64,000 bases of DNA, taken from assembly GCA_963823525.1 (NCBI GenBank), contig CAWGLW010000006.1:1116001-1180000 (forward strand), read 5' to 3'. Shown in pieces: positions 24,169-34,052 of this stretch. The notes under the pieces are model-generated. The model did not search any database, was not told the origin of the DNA, and was given only the letters and a program-made list of their open reading frames with translations. The DNA is from CAWGLW01 sp963823525. GTDB taxonomy: Bacteria > Pseudomonadota > Gammaproteobacteria > Steroidobacterales > Steroidobacteraceae. Within the stretch, counting starts at the first letter, position 1; each line of letters begins with the position of its first letter. Both the position numbers and the translations under genes were made by a program.

Positions 24169-25869
24169 ATGACAAAGGCAACCAAAACCGCGGGGGCTGC
24201 TCTTGCGACCCTAGAGGCGAAAACCCTCTGTGAGGCTTTCCAGATCACTGCAGCCCAACGGCCCGGGCAAGCCGCGTTGCGCCGGGCTGATGGCCGGCTC
24301 GAGATCAGCTTTGCCAAGTACGCCGAACGGGTACGGAACATCGCCACCGGACTGCACGCGCTCGGGGTTCAACACGGCGATACGGTGGCCATGCTTCTGG
24401 TGAACCGCCCGGAGTTCAACCTGGTCGATACGGCGGCCTTCCACCTCGGCGCGACGCCGTTCTCCGTTTACAACACGCTGAGCGCAGACCAGATCGCCTA
24501 CCTGTTCAAGAATGCGGACAACCGCGTGGTTGTTACGGAGCCGCAATACCTGGAGCGGATCCTTGCGGTGCGCACGCCGCGGCTCGAGCACATCGTGCTC
24601 GTCGAAGGTGAGCATCCGGAGGCGCTCACACTCGATCAACTGGAGTCGCTTACGGACAAGCGGTTTGACTTCGAAGCCGCCTGGCGCGCGGTGCAGCCAG
24701 GTGACGTGCTGACACTGATTTACACCTCGGGAACAACTGGCCCGCCGAAGGGCGTGCAACTCACGCACGCGAACATGGTCTTCGAATGTCAGGCGACCGC
24801 GCAGGCTTTACCCATGTCGCCCGGCGGCAGGCAGATTTCGTTTCTTCCTTCGGCACACATCGCCGACCGCTGGCTCTCCCACTACTACCCTTCGATCTAC
24901 GGTGGCGCCACAATCACCTGCCTGGACAATGCCAAGCAGATTGGCGAGACGATCAGCGCCGTACGACCAACTGTCTTTGGAGCCGTGCCTCGACTCTGGG
25001 AAAAGATGAAGGCCGCACTGGAGGCTGCCGGCATCACCGACCCTTCCATCCTGCCGGAAGAAGCCAAGGCGGGCGTTCGTGCCAAACTCGGGCTCGACCA
25101 GGCGGAATGGATGATTTCCGGAGCGGCCCCTATCGCTGGCGAAGTGCTGAAGTTCTTCATGGACCTCGGCCTGCCTATCCAGGAAATCTGGGGCATGTCC
25201 GAGACGGCCTGCGTGGTGACCGTCAATCCGCCGGACGATATCCGTATCGGAACCGTGGGCCAGGCCGTACCGGGTGTAGAACTTCGAACGCTCGAAGACG
25301 GTGAACTGCTGGTCAAAGCACCGCTGGTCATGAAGGGCTATCGGCATGATCCGGAGAAGACGGCCGAGGCGCTCGATGATGACGGCTGGCTGCACACCGG
25401 AGATATCGCCGAGATCGACGCCGACGGCTACGTGAAGATCGTCGACCGGAAGAAGGAAATCATCATCAATGCGGCGGGCAAAAACCTGTCGCCTGCCAAT
25501 ATCGAACAGCATATTAAATCGGCCAGCCCGTTGATCGGGCAGGCGATTTGTGTCGGTGACGCCCATCCCTACAACGTCGCGCTGATCGTGCTGGACCCGG
25601 ACACCAGCGCGAGTTGGGCTGCCGGACAGGGCCTTCCGGATGCCTCGCTGGCCGCGCTGAGTGGAAACAGTGATCTTCGCGAGCAGATAGAGGCAGCTGT
25701 AGAGAAGGCGAACGGCGAGTTATCCCGGGTCGAGCAGATCAAGCGCTTCAAGATACTGGGGGTGGACTGGGAACCGGGCGGTGATGAGCTGACGCCTACG
25801 TCAAAACTCAAGCGCAAGCCGATCCTCGCTAAGTATGCGGCCGAGATAGAACGCCTCTACGCCGGCTGA
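24169..25869 (+). CDS. Long-chain fatty-acid-CoA ligase (AMP-forming)
   Basis: A 566-residue adenylate-forming enzyme. The P-loop-like motif is YTSGTTGPPKG, A5 is WGMSETACV, A7/A8 is GWLHTGDIAEIDADGYVKIVDRKKEI, and the end is TPTSKLKRKPI with the catalytic Lys. It activates fatty acids to acyl-CoA through an acyl-adenylate at the inner membrane. The insertion around LPSAHIADR resembles FadD15/ACSL-type long-chain ligases. GGGAG at 24158-24162 lies 6 bases before the ATG at 24169, which I prefer to the one at 24136. It is divergent from the ArnT-like gene. Confidence 0.92.
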   Translation: MTKATKTAGAALATLEAKTLCEAFQITAAQRPGQAALRRADGRLEISFAKYAERVRNIATGLHALGVQHGDTVAMLLVNRPEFNLVDTAAFHLGATPFSVYNTLSADQIAYLFKNADNRVVVTEPQYLERILAVRTPRLEHIVLVEGEHPEALTLDQLESLTDKRFDFEAAWRAVQPGDVLTLIYTSGTTGPPKGVQLTHANMVFECQATAQALPMSPGGRQISFLPSAHIADRWLSHYYPSIYGGATITCLDNAKQIGETISAVRPTVFGAVPRLWEKMKAALEAAGITDPSILPEEAKAGVRAKLGLDQAEWMISGAAPIAGEVLKFFMDLGLPIQEIWGMSETACVVTVNPPDDIRIGTVGQAVPGVELRTLEDGELLVKAPLVMKGYRHDPEKTAEALDDDGWLHTGDIAEIDADGYVKIVDRKKEIIINAAGKNLSPANIEQHIKSASPLIGQAICVGDAHPYNVALIVLDPDTSASWAAGQGLPDASLAALSGNSDLREQIEAAVEKANGELSRVEQIKRFKILGVDWEPGGDELTPTSKLKRKPILAKYAAEIERLYAG

Positions 25870-25896
25870 GCAACGGCGCGCAGCCGCAATGATGTT

Positions 25897-26655
25897 TCAC
25901 CATGCTACCCAGCCGCCATCAACCGCGAACACTTCGCCAGTCACGAAAGATGCTTCGTCGGATGCGAGAAACAAGGCTGCATGAGCGATCTCGCGAGGCT
26001 GAGCAAGGCGTTTCATCGGGTGCAGTCCCTCGATCATGGCCTGCCCCTCAGGGGTTGAGCAGGTCGTCGCACGGATCAACGGCGTGTCGACGCCGCCCGG
26101 GGCAATTGCGTTGACGCGAATACCGTCGCCGGCATAGTCGATCGCACAGGTTCGCGTCAAGCCAACGACGCCGTGCTTGGCCGCCGTATAAGCGGCCGCC
26201 GTCGGAAACCCGACCAATCCGGCGGCCGACGCGATATTGACCACGCTGCCAACTTGTCTTTCCTGCATTGCTGCCAGCTGGTGGCGCATGCAATTGAAGA
26301 TACCGCCGAGGTTGTTGTCCATTAACTCGCGGTAGTCACCAGCATCGATCTCGTGGAGTTTCCCAACCGGCCCAAGAATACCGGCGCAATTGACCGCAAC
26401 ATCGAATCGGCTCCAGCGGTTGAGTGTATCGGCCACCGAGCGCTGGACGGCGCCGTCATCGCGAACATCGAGTTCCAGCGGAAACACCGCATTGCCAAAG
26501 GCTTCGCTGAATGCGGCTGCGACCGCCGCAAGGCGTTCGGCATTACGGTCGATCATCGCGACCCTTGCGCCTTCCTCTAGGAAGCGCCCCGTGACAGCCT
26601 CGCCAATGCCCGACGCCGCGCCCGTCACGTAGCAGACCTTGTCTTTCAAGCGCAT
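25897..26655 (-). CDS. Short-chain dehydrogenase/reductase
   Basis: A 252-residue classical SDR. The cofactor loop is TGAASGIGEA (10-19), NCAG the central strand, Ser in NIASAAG, Tyr-xxx-Lys in YTAAKHG, and the C-terminal FVTGEVFAVDGGW. The acidic residue after strand 2 (MIDRNAER) suggests NAD rather than NADP. It probably oxidises a hydroxy compound; the substrate is not predictable. It is convergent with the acyl-CoA ligase and stands alone on its strand. Confidence 0.88.
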   Translation of the reverse strand: MRLKDKVCYVTGAASGIGEAVTGRFLEEGARVAMIDRNAERLAAVAAAFSEAFGNAVFPLELDVRDDGAVQRSVADTLNRWSRFDVAVNCAGILGPVGKLHEIDAGDYRELMDNNLGGIFNCMRHQLAAMQERQVGSVVNIASAAGLVGFPTAAAYTAAKHGVVGLTRTCAIDYAGDGIRVNAIAPGGVDTPLIRATTCSTPEGQAMIEGLHPMKRLAQPREIAHAALFLASDEASFVTGEVFAVDGGWVAW

Positions 26656-27014
26656 CCGGAATGCCTCCAGTCAAATATCGCCGCTGCTCGGAACACGAGC
26701 ATTTCGGGCGTAAGCCTTGCAGTTTACGCAAGCTCGAGGATCGCAAAAAGCCTGAACCACTCAACCACTGAAAGGCCACCGCGCCGCCTTCGGAAAATAG
26801 CTACCCGGCTGCCGCAAGACACGATGACCGCTCGCCCGTGAACGGCTAGAAGTGATGCGGGAGTCATTGTTGAGTCGCCGACGAGTTCTCATGCGGTAGT
26901 TCAACGAGATGCATCGGCACCAGCAAGCGTATTGTCATTGCCCGACTTGGCCAGGCGTATGCGCTCGACAAGCACACTCAACCGCGAAATCTCCTCACCC
27001 CCAGAGGCTCGATC
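26656..27014. other. 359-base intergenic region, no gene seen
   Basis: Lies between the divergent SDR and the cytochrome c peroxidase gene, so it should hold both promoters, but I see no convincing -35/-10 pair. Codon use and stop density do not support a protein. GTAAGCCTTGC..GTTTACGCAAGCTC near 26710-26735 is a weak imperfect inverted repeat. No tRNA or clear regulatory RNA was recognised. Confidence 0.5.
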
Positions 27015-28008
27015 ATGAACAGAAGTCAATTGCTGGCTACGGTATTCATTGCAGGCGCCGTCGCCGTCTCCGCGAAAGCGATCGCTCAGGAGCCCGTTGA
27101 GCCGATTGCTCCCGTAAAGGAAATCAACCTGGCACGGGCCGAGCTGGGCAAGAAGCTTTACTTCGATCCGCGCTTATCCAAGTCGGGATTCATCTCATGT
27201 AACTCCTGCCATAACCTGAGCCTTGGCGGCAGCGACAACCTGAAAACCTCGAGCGGCCCACTGGCAGCAGGGACCGATCAATTCGCCCACGGTCCTGAAC
27301 TCGAGCATGAGCTTGGCGCAATTCTGGGATGGTCGAGCGGCGAACCTGAAGGAACAGGCGGGTGGCCCGATCGCCAATCCAGGCGAGATGGCCTTTACAC
27401 ATAGACTGGCCGTCAGCGTGCTGACCTCGATTCCTGAATACCGGACTGAATTCAGGCAGGTCTTCGGCAGTGACGGTATCGATATCGACCGGGTGACCGA
27501 CGCAATCGCAGAGTTTGAAAAGACGCTGGTTACGCCGAATTCACGCTTCGACCAGTGGCTGCTTGGTGACAATCAGGCGATCAACGCCGAGGAACTGGCC
27601 GGCTACGAGTTGTTCAAGAGCAGCGGCTGCGTTGCCTGTCACAACGGCCCCGCACTCGGCGGGACATCATTCCAGAAGATGGGCGTTGTCGAACCTTACC
27701 AGACGAAGAATACGTCTCAAGGCCTGGTCAAGGTGACCGGTAACGACGCCGACCGATTCAAGTTCAAGGTTCCGACTCTGCGCAACGTCGAATTGACCTA
27801 TCCGTACTTTCACGACGGCGGCGCGGCTACGTTGGGGGAGGCCGTTGAGGTCATGGGTCACCTGCAATTGGGCCGTACATTCTCGGCTGAGGAGAACGCC
27901 CGTATCGCTGCATTCCTGAATACACTAACGGGCGATCAGCCGACGTTCCTGTTGCCGATTCTGCCGCCCTCGACAGAGCAGACACCGAAACCGGTGCCGT
28001 TCGACTGA
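27015..28008 (+). pseudogene. Dihaem cytochrome c peroxidase, disrupted by a frameshift
   Basis: Two overlapping frames together make one dihaem cytochrome c peroxidase, which reduces peroxide in the periplasm with electrons from small cytochromes. The first frame carries a signal peptide, KKLYFDPRLSKSG and the haem site CNSCH; it then runs into nonsense to a stop at 27404. The family sequence resumes in the +1 frame directly at HWQQGPINSPTVLNS (27259 on) and continues through AQFWDGRAANLK, the second haem site CVACH, and VPTLRNVELTYPYFHDGG to a stop at 28008. The switch falls at the CCC of 27257-27259: a net gain of one base (or loss of two). Everything else is intact, so this is a very recent mutation or a sequence error. 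Confidence 0.88.
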
Positions 28009-28093
28009 GCGATTGACCCTGGACCGGGCCCGCCCGCGCGGCGTCAAAGCCGCGCGGGATCCCACGGCCGAGCCGCGGCGCAGAAAAGTTGAG

Positions 28094-29887
28094 TCAATCG
28101 CTCTTTCGGGATCGGGGTCCCGACCGCCGTGGAGGCTTGCGCAGCGGCTTGGGCGGCACCTCCCGGACCTCGCTGATGCGCAGCAACTGCCCGGCGACGC
28201 GCGTCTTTCTCAGCTCACCGAGGATCGATTTCGACAAACCCTTCGGCAGCCCGACGTAGGTGTGGTCCTCGCGGATATCGACGTGCCCGATCTGTTGACC
28301 ACCGAGTCCGGCGACGTTGGTGATCGCACCAACGATGTTGCCCGGTTTTACCCGGTGAACGTAGCCGACCTCGAGTCGATAGGTCTGCGTGTCTTCGTCG
28401 GCGAGGCGGTCAGCGGAATCCTCGCCGGACTGCGCCTGCGAATGTCGGTCTGCATCACGCCTGCCTGACTTGTGCGATCCGGATGACCGCCCGCCCGGTT
28501 CAGCAGAGACAGCCTCCTTGCCCTCGCGCCTGTCGTTGAGCAACAAGGGACTGTCGCCCTGCAGCAGACTCGCGAGTGCGGCGGCAATTTCGATAGCCGG
28601 TACGTTTTGCTCACGCTCGAACTCTTCGATCAGGCTTCGGAACGGTTCGGCCTGCCCCGCGGCCAGCGCCTCGGTGATGCGTTGACGGAACCGGGCGATC
28701 CGCTGCTCGTTGACATCGGCAATTGTCGGCAGATCCATGGGTTCAAGTGGCTGCCGCGTCGCACGCTCGATATACCGCAACATGTTGCGCTCGCGCGGCG
28801 TGATGAACAGGATCGCTTCGCCCTTGCGACCGGCGCGGCCGGTGCGACCGATGCGGTGCACATAAGACTCAGTGTCGTAAGGAACATCGTAGTTTATAAC
28901 GTGGCCGATGCGATCGACGTCGAGTCCGCGCGCGGCCACATCGGTGGCAACGAGGATGTCGAGCTGGCCATTCTTGAGACGAGCCACCGTTCGTTCGCGC
29001 TCTTTTTGCAGCATGTCTCCATTGAGCGCGGCGGCGGCGAATCCGCGGGCCTCGAGCCGCTCGGCCAGTTCCACCGTCGCGAGCTTGGTCCGAGCGAACA
29101 CCAGCATCGCATCGAAGGGCTCCGCCTCGAGAATGCGGGTTAGTGCATCGAGTTTGTGCAGGCCGCTGACGATCCAGTACCGCTGCCGCGTGTTGGCCGC
29201 CGTGGTGGTCTTGCTCTTTATCGTGACTTCGACCGGGTCGCGCAGGTGCTTCTGCGCGATTCTGCGAATCGGCGTCGGCATCGTCGCCGAAAACAGTGCA
29301 ACCTGCCGCGTCGCTGGCGTCTGCTCGAGAATCCATTCAATGTCGTCGACAAAGCCCATCTGCAGCATCTCATCGGCCTCATCGAGCACCAGGGCACTGA
29401 TGCCCCCAAGGTCAAGTGTTCCACGTTTAATGTGGTCCATGATCCGCCCGGGTGTCCCGACGACCACGTGGACACCGCGCTTCAGGCTCGTCAACTGCGG
29501 CGTGTAGCTTTGCCCGCCGTAGATCGGCAGCACGTGAAAGCCCTTCAAGTCAGACGCGTAGCGCTGGAAAGCCTCGGCGACCTGAATCGCCAGCTCGCGC
29601 GTCGGTACCAGCACCAGAACCTGCGGAGGGCCCGACTTGACTTTGATTCGGCTGAGAATTGGCAGCGCAAATGCCGCGGTCTTGCCGGTGCCGGTCTGGG
29701 CCTGGCCGAGCATGTCGCGACCGGCCAGAAGCACAGGAACCGTCGCGGCCTGGATCGGTGAAGGCGATTCATAGCCTACGGCGTTGACTGCAGCGAGCAC
29801 CTCGGCACTGAGCCCGAGATCGGCAAAGCCGGGCTGGCCGGGATCAGAGGCAGCAGATTTCTTTTTCACGGCGCAGCCCTCGGACAC
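28094..29887 (-). CDS. deaD: DEAD-box RNA helicase, DeaD/CsdA type
   Basis: A 597-residue RNA helicase of ribosome assembly and cold adaptation. Helicase motifs run in order: Q-motif FADLGL..SPIQ, AQTGTGKT, PTRELAIQ, TPGRIMDHI, DEAD within VLDEADEML, SATMP, and the second RecA domain with VATDVAARGLDVD and HRIGRTGRAGRKG. After a Ser/Arg/Asp-rich linker comes a DbpA/CsdA RNA-binding domain (YRLEVGYVHRVKPGNIVGAITNVAGL..). The C terminus is basic (KPPRRSGPRSRK). It is convergent with the peroxidase and divergent from the next SDR. Confidence 0.94.
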   Translation of the reverse strand: MSEGCAVKKKSAASDPGQPGFADLGLSAEVLAAVNAVGYESPSPIQAATVPVLLAGRDMLGQAQTGTGKTAAFALPILSRIKVKSGPPQVLVLVPTRELAIQVAEAFQRYASDLKGFHVLPIYGGQSYTPQLTSLKRGVHVVVGTPGRIMDHIKRGTLDLGGISALVLDEADEMLQMGFVDDIEWILEQTPATRQVALFSATMPTPIRRIAQKHLRDPVEVTIKSKTTTAANTRQRYWIVSGLHKLDALTRILEAEPFDAMLVFARTKLATVELAERLEARGFAAAALNGDMLQKERERTVARLKNGQLDILVATDVAARGLDVDRIGHVINYDVPYDTESYVHRIGRTGRAGRKGEAILFITPRERNMLRYIERATRQPLEPMDLPTIADVNEQRIARFRQRITEALAAGQAEPFRSLIEEFEREQNVPAIEIAAALASLLQGDSPLLLNDRREGKEAVSAEPGGRSSGSHKSGRRDADRHSQAQSGEDSADRLADEDTQTYRLEVGYVHRVKPGNIVGAITNVAGLGGQQIGHVDIREDHTYVGLPKGLSKSILGELRKTRVAGQLLRISEVREVPPKPLRKPPRRSGPRSRKSD

Positions 29888-30042
29888 GAAAGGTCCGGTC
29901 AGTCATGGATCCCATAAGCCTACGCCAAGACGACGAGGCCCGGCCGCAATTTCAAAGTAAGATGGCAAAGCAGCCGAAATAGCGCCCAGGCGATCCCGCT
30001 CAGAACGCGGTATCGGGTGGCGAAATCCGGGGGGACAATACG

Positions 30043-30816
30043 ATGAGCGTTAGGAAACTGTTCGACCTGACCGACAAGGTGGCACTGATTACCGGCGGTT
30101 CACGCGGCCTGGGGTTACAGATGGCCGAGGCGCTGGGCGAGATGGGTGCGAAAGTCGCCATCACGGCCCGCAAAGCTGACGAACTCGGCGCCGCGAAAAC
30201 ACGCCTTTCTGCAAAAGGCATCGACGTGCTGACGATCACCAACGACCTGTCGAAACTCGAGGGCATCCCGGCGCTGGTCAATGGCGTGCTCGAGCACTAC
30301 GGTACGATCGACATCCTCGTCAACAACGCCGGCGCGACCTGGGGCGCGCCGGCGGAAGATTACCCGGCCGAAGCCTGGCGCAAAGTCATGAATCTCAATG
30401 TCGATGCAATGTTTTTCCTGAGTCAGTACGTCGGCAAGCAGGTGATGATTCCGAAGAAGTCAGGCAAGATCATCAACATCTCTTCAATCGCAGGCCTCGC
30501 CGGGAACCCGCCCGGCATGGCGACAATTGCCTACAACACCAGTAAAGGCGCGGATATCAACTTCACGCGCGCATTGGCTGCCGAGTGGGGCCAGTACAAT
30601 ATCAATGTCAACGCGATCTGCCCGGGGTTCTTTCCTTCCAAGATGTCGGCCGGCCTGCTGGGCCGACTGGAAAAAATGGTCCTTGCGATGACCCCGTTGC
30701 AGCGTATCGGGGGCGATGAAGACCTGATGGGCACAATCGTCTTCCTGGCATCGGAAGCCTCGCGGCACATCACGGGCCAGTATCTGGCCGTTGATGGCGG
30801 CGTGTCCGCCTGCTAG
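30043..30816 (+). CDS. SDR family oxidoreductase (FabG/gluconate dehydrogenase-like)
   Basis: A 257-residue classical SDR: TGGSRGLGLQ cofactor loop (17-26), NNAGATWG, Ser in NISSIAGLAG, Tyr-xxx-Lys in YNTSKGAD, and ITGQYLAVDGG near the end. An Arg after strand 2 (TARKADEL) favours NADP(H). Similar proteins are annotated as 3-oxoacyl-ACP reductase or gluconate 5-dehydrogenase; sequence alone cannot choose. It is a single-gene unit divergent from deaD. Confidence 0.87.
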   Translation: MSVRKLFDLTDKVALITGGSRGLGLQMAEALGEMGAKVAITARKADELGAAKTRLSAKGIDVLTITNDLSKLEGIPALVNGVLEHYGTIDILVNNAGATWGAPAEDYPAEAWRKVMNLNVDAMFFLSQYVGKQVMIPKKSGKIINISSIAGLAGNPPGMATIAYNTSKGADINFTRALAAEWGQYNINVNAICPGFFPSKMSAGLLGRLEKMVLAMTPLQRIGGDEDLMGTIVFLASEASRHITGQYLAVDGGVSAC

Positions 30817-31065
30817 CGCAAGGGTGAAGCGGGGGACGGTCTGCGTATCTCGCAGGGCGACTCCCAGTGTGCGCCACGGGCTGGTCCTGAGATAAGTAAG
30901 CTGTCCGCGCCGTTGCTTTCTCGTTACCGGATCAGTTCACTGCGGCGGCGAGGCTGGTCTTTCTTCGCACGCTGGCTGTCGTGTTCCATTGGCATGTTCA
31001 GGTGAATTGCATCGTGACGTCGCGAGCGGCGCTGACATGCATGTTCGGCGGTGCCGTGACTCGCG

Positions 31066-32394
31066 TCACCCAAGCATGTTCGAAAGAACGGTAGCGATCC
31101 CCAGGAACGAAAAGAAGCCGGCGATATCCGTAACCGTCGTCAGGATGATCGAAGAAGACTGGGCAGGATCCTGGCCAAGACGACGCAGTGCAATGGGTAC
31201 AAGTGCCCCGGCCAGCCCCGCTGCGATCATCGCCAGCACCATGGAGGACATGATCACGATCACCAGCCCCAGCGAGCGGCTCCATACATAGACGCCGAGG
31301 CCGCAGGTGACAGCAATAGCCATGCCGTTCACCAGGCCCACACTGGCTTCTTTCAGCGTCACCCCCAGCCACTGGCGGGGCGTGATTTCCTTGAGGAAAA
31401 GCCCGCGCATGGTCACCGCCAACGCCTGCGCACCGGCATTGCCGGATTGACCCGCCACCACGGGCAACAACACGGCCAGCGCTGTGTACTTCGCGATGGT
31501 CGACTCGAACAACCCGACGACCGCGGCCGCGAGGAAAGCTGTCAGCAGGTTGACCTGCAACCAGGGCAGTCGCTTGCGAACCGCAAACCATGGCGAAGAC
31601 AGGGCTTTCTCGTCGGGACTCGCGCCGCTCATCATCTGGATGTCCGCGGACACGTCTTCCTGGATGGCATGCATGAGGGTCGCGTTGTAAATCACGCCGA
31701 GCAGGCGCCCGTCGACATCGACCACCGGTAAATCCGCAAGCTGGTGGGACTCGACAAGCTGTACAACCTCGTCCTTCGGCGTAAGAGCGCTCACCGAGGC
31801 CGTTAACGGCTGGGCGATGTCCTTCAATCTCTCTCCGGGGTCCGCAACCGCGACTTCCTGAATCGAAACCTTACCGACTAATCGGTTGTCTTCCCCCACC
31901 AGGAACAGGCTGCGCGCCGTCCTCGTCCTGTGCCGCCGCAGCAGGTCCAGCGCCCGCCCCACGGTAATGGCCTCGTGAAACATATCGATTCGGGTGTCCA
32001 TGAGAAATCCCGCTGTGTCTTGCGGGTAGCTCATCAGGTCCTTCAGTTCTTCCTGAATCGATATTGGCAACTGTCGAAGTATCGCCTGCTCCGATTCCTG
32101 GTCCAGCGTACCGAGAATCTGCACGGCTTCCCTTGGCAACAACTCGGACATCAGGCTCTGTGTCAGCGCCTCTGGGAGTCGTTCGATCAGCCGCCCAGCA
32201 ACGGCCGGCTGAAGCCGGCGAAAAACGGGCACCAGCACACGCGCAGACTGATCGGCCAGCTCATCGGTCACGGACTCTTCATCGAGTTCCTCGACCAGGC
32301 GCGCCGCTTCCGACGGGTGATCGAGCAGGAAACGCCGGTCCAGCTCGCGGATGGCGGAGTCAAGATCACCGGTCATGCGATTTGAGCCAGTCAT
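31066..32394 (-). CDS. mgtE: Magnesium transporter MgtE
   Basis: About 442 residues. The N-terminal superhelical N domain (about 10-125) and paired CBS domains (about 130-250; HEAITVGRALDLLRRH; ADLPVVDVDGRLLGV) form the cytoplasmic Mg2+ sensor. Five transmembrane helices follow, with the pore segment LLPVVAGQSGNAGAQALAV and the last helix DIAGFFSFLGIATVL; the Asp of TVTDIAGF lines the selectivity site. It imports Mg2+ when cytosolic Mg2+ is low. Starts at 32394 and 32376 are both possible; both overlap the upstream gene, indicating coupling. It is the third gene of an mscS / soluble MgtE-like / mgtE operon. Confidence 0.94.
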   Translation of the reverse strand: MTGSNRMTGDLDSAIRELDRRFLLDHPSEAARLVEELDEESVTDELADQSARVLVPVFRRLQPAVAGRLIERLPEALTQSLMSELLPREAVQILGTLDQESEQAILRQLPISIQEELKDLMSYPQDTAGFLMDTRIDMFHEAITVGRALDLLRRHRTRTARSLFLVGEDNRLVGKVSIQEVAVADPGERLKDIAQPLTASVSALTPKDEVVQLVESHQLADLPVVDVDGRLLGVIYNATLMHAIQEDVSADIQMMSGASPDEKALSSPWFAVRKRLPWLQVNLLTAFLAAAVVGLFESTIAKYTALAVLLPVVAGQSGNAGAQALAVTMRGLFLKEITPRQWLGVTLKEASVGLVNGMAIAVTCGLGVYVWSRSLGLVIVIMSSMVLAMIAAGLAGALVPIALRRLGQDPAQSSSIILTTVTDIAGFFSFLGIATVLSNMLG

Positions 32395-33220
32395 GGCTGA
32401 CCGGCGAGCCAACTCCGGACAACAGTTGTTTCAGCACGCCCTCCGCAGCTACCAGATAGGCGCCCATGAGGTGCGCCAGCACGGAGGCATGTGTCACCGG
32501 CTCGTGCGAGCCCTGACTGCGCATGGCCTTGGACAATGTTTTTCTGCTTAGACCCCCGAGCAACTCACCTCGGTGATTGACGATGGGCAGCAGCGTGGTT
32601 TCGTCCCAGTCATCTCTTGCGGCGACTGTCGCCAGGGAATACGAATCCAGAACCGCCGGACACTCTTTCCACGCCAGCGTCTCGAGGCGTGCGTTCGGGC
32701 TGGCGCGCAGCAGTACTGAAAGCGACAGCAGCCCGACGTATTTCTGCGCCTGGTCCACCAGGGGCAAATGACTGGCTGAATAGTCATCGATGTGGCTGAG
32801 GAGGTGTCTCGCGTCGCTGACCGTCCGGCTCTCGCTGAGCGCTGGCACGTTTGGCTCGACCCATGCGCCGACAATATCGTGTGCGTAGACCAGGGCCCGT
32901 CGAAAACGCCGGGAGACCTTGCCGGGCAACCGCGCCAACACCTCATCGCGCAGCGCTTCGTCAATATTTCGCAACAGCGCAGAAGCATCCGCATGAGGCA
33001 ATGACTCGCAGATTGCTGCAATGCTTGCCGGCGGCAGGGACGCCGCACAACGCGCCGCATGAATCGACGTCATCTCTGAGAAAACCGGCGCGCTGACGCG
33101 CACCGGCACCTGTTTCAGAACTTCGGCGGCCCCCTCGGGCGCCAGGGCTTCCAATGCACGCGCGGCTGAAGCAGGCTGACGCTGCAGAAACGCGAGCGTC
33201 AGTCTTGGTAGCTTAGCCAA
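32366..33220 (-). CDS. Soluble MgtE-like regulatory protein (N + CBS domains, no pore)
   Basis: A 284-residue protein without transmembrane segments. Its first half has the repeating helical pattern of the MgtE N domain (FLQRQPASAARALEALAPEGAAEVLKQVP), and the second half has a CBS-pair layout (SESRTVSDARHLLSHI; HLPLVDQAQKYVGLLSLSVLLR; LPIVNHRGELLGGL). It ends LMGAYLVAAEGVLKQLL. It thus looks like the sensor half of MgtE alone, encoded just before a complete mgtE that it overlaps by 29 bases. It may assemble with MgtE and tune its Mg2+ response; this is inference. Its start overlaps the mscS stop by 8 bases. Confidence 0.8.
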   Translation of the reverse strand: MAKLPRLTLAFLQRQPASAARALEALAPEGAAEVLKQVPVRVSAPVFSEMTSIHAARCAASLPPASIAAICESLPHADASALLRNIDEALRDEVLARLPGKVSRRFRRALVYAHDIVGAWVEPNVPALSESRTVSDARHLLSHIDDYSASHLPLVDQAQKYVGLLSLSVLLRASPNARLETLAWKECPAVLDSYSLATVAARDDWDETTLLPIVNHRGELLGGLSRKTLSKAMRSQGSHEPVTHASVLAHLMGAYLVAAEGVLKQLLSGVGSPVSHDWLKSHDR

Positions 33221-34052
33221 CCCCGGATCTCCCGGAAAGCAGAACGGACGACTCGTCGTCGAAACGACTCGCCGGCACGTTCACACGTCCCTCGTCGCTC
33301 GACAGGACGACGCTGGTCGGTGTGAAGTCTAGAATTTCACCTTCTACACCGCCGATGCGAGCGCGCTGGCCAATGCTGAACTGGCGCTGCATCGCATGCG
33401 ATGCAACCAGGTTTGCAACCAGACTTCGGGCGCCGAGCCCAAAGGCAACGGAGAATCCCAGAACCACACCACCGAGTACGATCGCGAGCATCGTAGTCAC
33501 GAAAGTAACGTCGATACCGATCTGGTCGATACCGATAACGATGGCCGCCAGCACGGTTGCGGCCTGGGCCAGCTTGCCGATGAGGCTGCGCTGAGCAACG
33601 CCCGCTGAAGCCAGCGCGTCATAAACAATGTCGCGCACAATCGAACCAATCAGGATTCCGGCCGCAACGATCAGGATGCCGACAAACAGCTGTGGCAGGT
33701 AGGCGACGATTCGCTCCAGCCAGTGGCCAAGGGTTGCCAGTTGCGCGACATCCGCTGCCACCGTGACAAATCCAAGCACGACCATCCAGAAGACCAGATT
33801 GCCAGCCAGCCTGACCAGGGCCGGAGAAAGCCGTATTCGCTGCGTTTGATCCGTGCGAAGAATGCGGTCGAGTCCGCTGTTCAGGCGAGCGCTTGCCGCC
33901 AGTGTGAGGCGACGGAACAAGCGCGCAACGAGCCAACCGATGAGAACGAGGGCTAGCGCCCCAAGCAGCGATGGGAGCCTTGCGACGGCACTCATTGCCA
34001 CTTCTGAAGCCGCGTCGCGCACCTTATCTAGCGACTGGATAAAGCCGTCCAT
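33213..34052 (-). CDS. Small-conductance mechanosensitive channel (MscS family)
   Basis: A 279-residue MscS-type channel. Hydrophobic helices near 20-45, 70-95, 105-130 and 145-200 precede the pore-lining region and the beta domain segment FGLGARSLVANLVASHAMQRQF..GQRARIGGVEGEILDFTP, a characteristic MscS core. These channels open on hypoosmotic shock. The protein ends soon after the beta domain, so the cytoplasmic cage is short compared with E. coli MscS (286). The ATG at 34052 has AGGTGG upstream; a start at 34124 would add 24 hydrophilic residues. It heads the operon with the MgtE proteins, suggesting joint handling of ions. Confidence 0.88.
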   Translation of the reverse strand: MDGFIQSLDKVRDAASEVAMSAVARLPSLLGALALVLIGWLVARLFRRLTLAASARLNSGLDRILRTDQTQRIRLSPALVRLAGNLVFWMVVLGFVTVAADVAQLATLGHWLERIVAYLPQLFVGILIVAAGILIGSIVRDIVYDALASAGVAQRSLIGKLAQAATVLAAIVIGIDQIGIDVTFVTTMLAIVLGGVVLGFSVAFGLGARSLVANLVASHAMQRQFSIGQRARIGGVEGEILDFTPTSVVLSSDEGRVNVPASRFDDESSVLLSGRSGVG

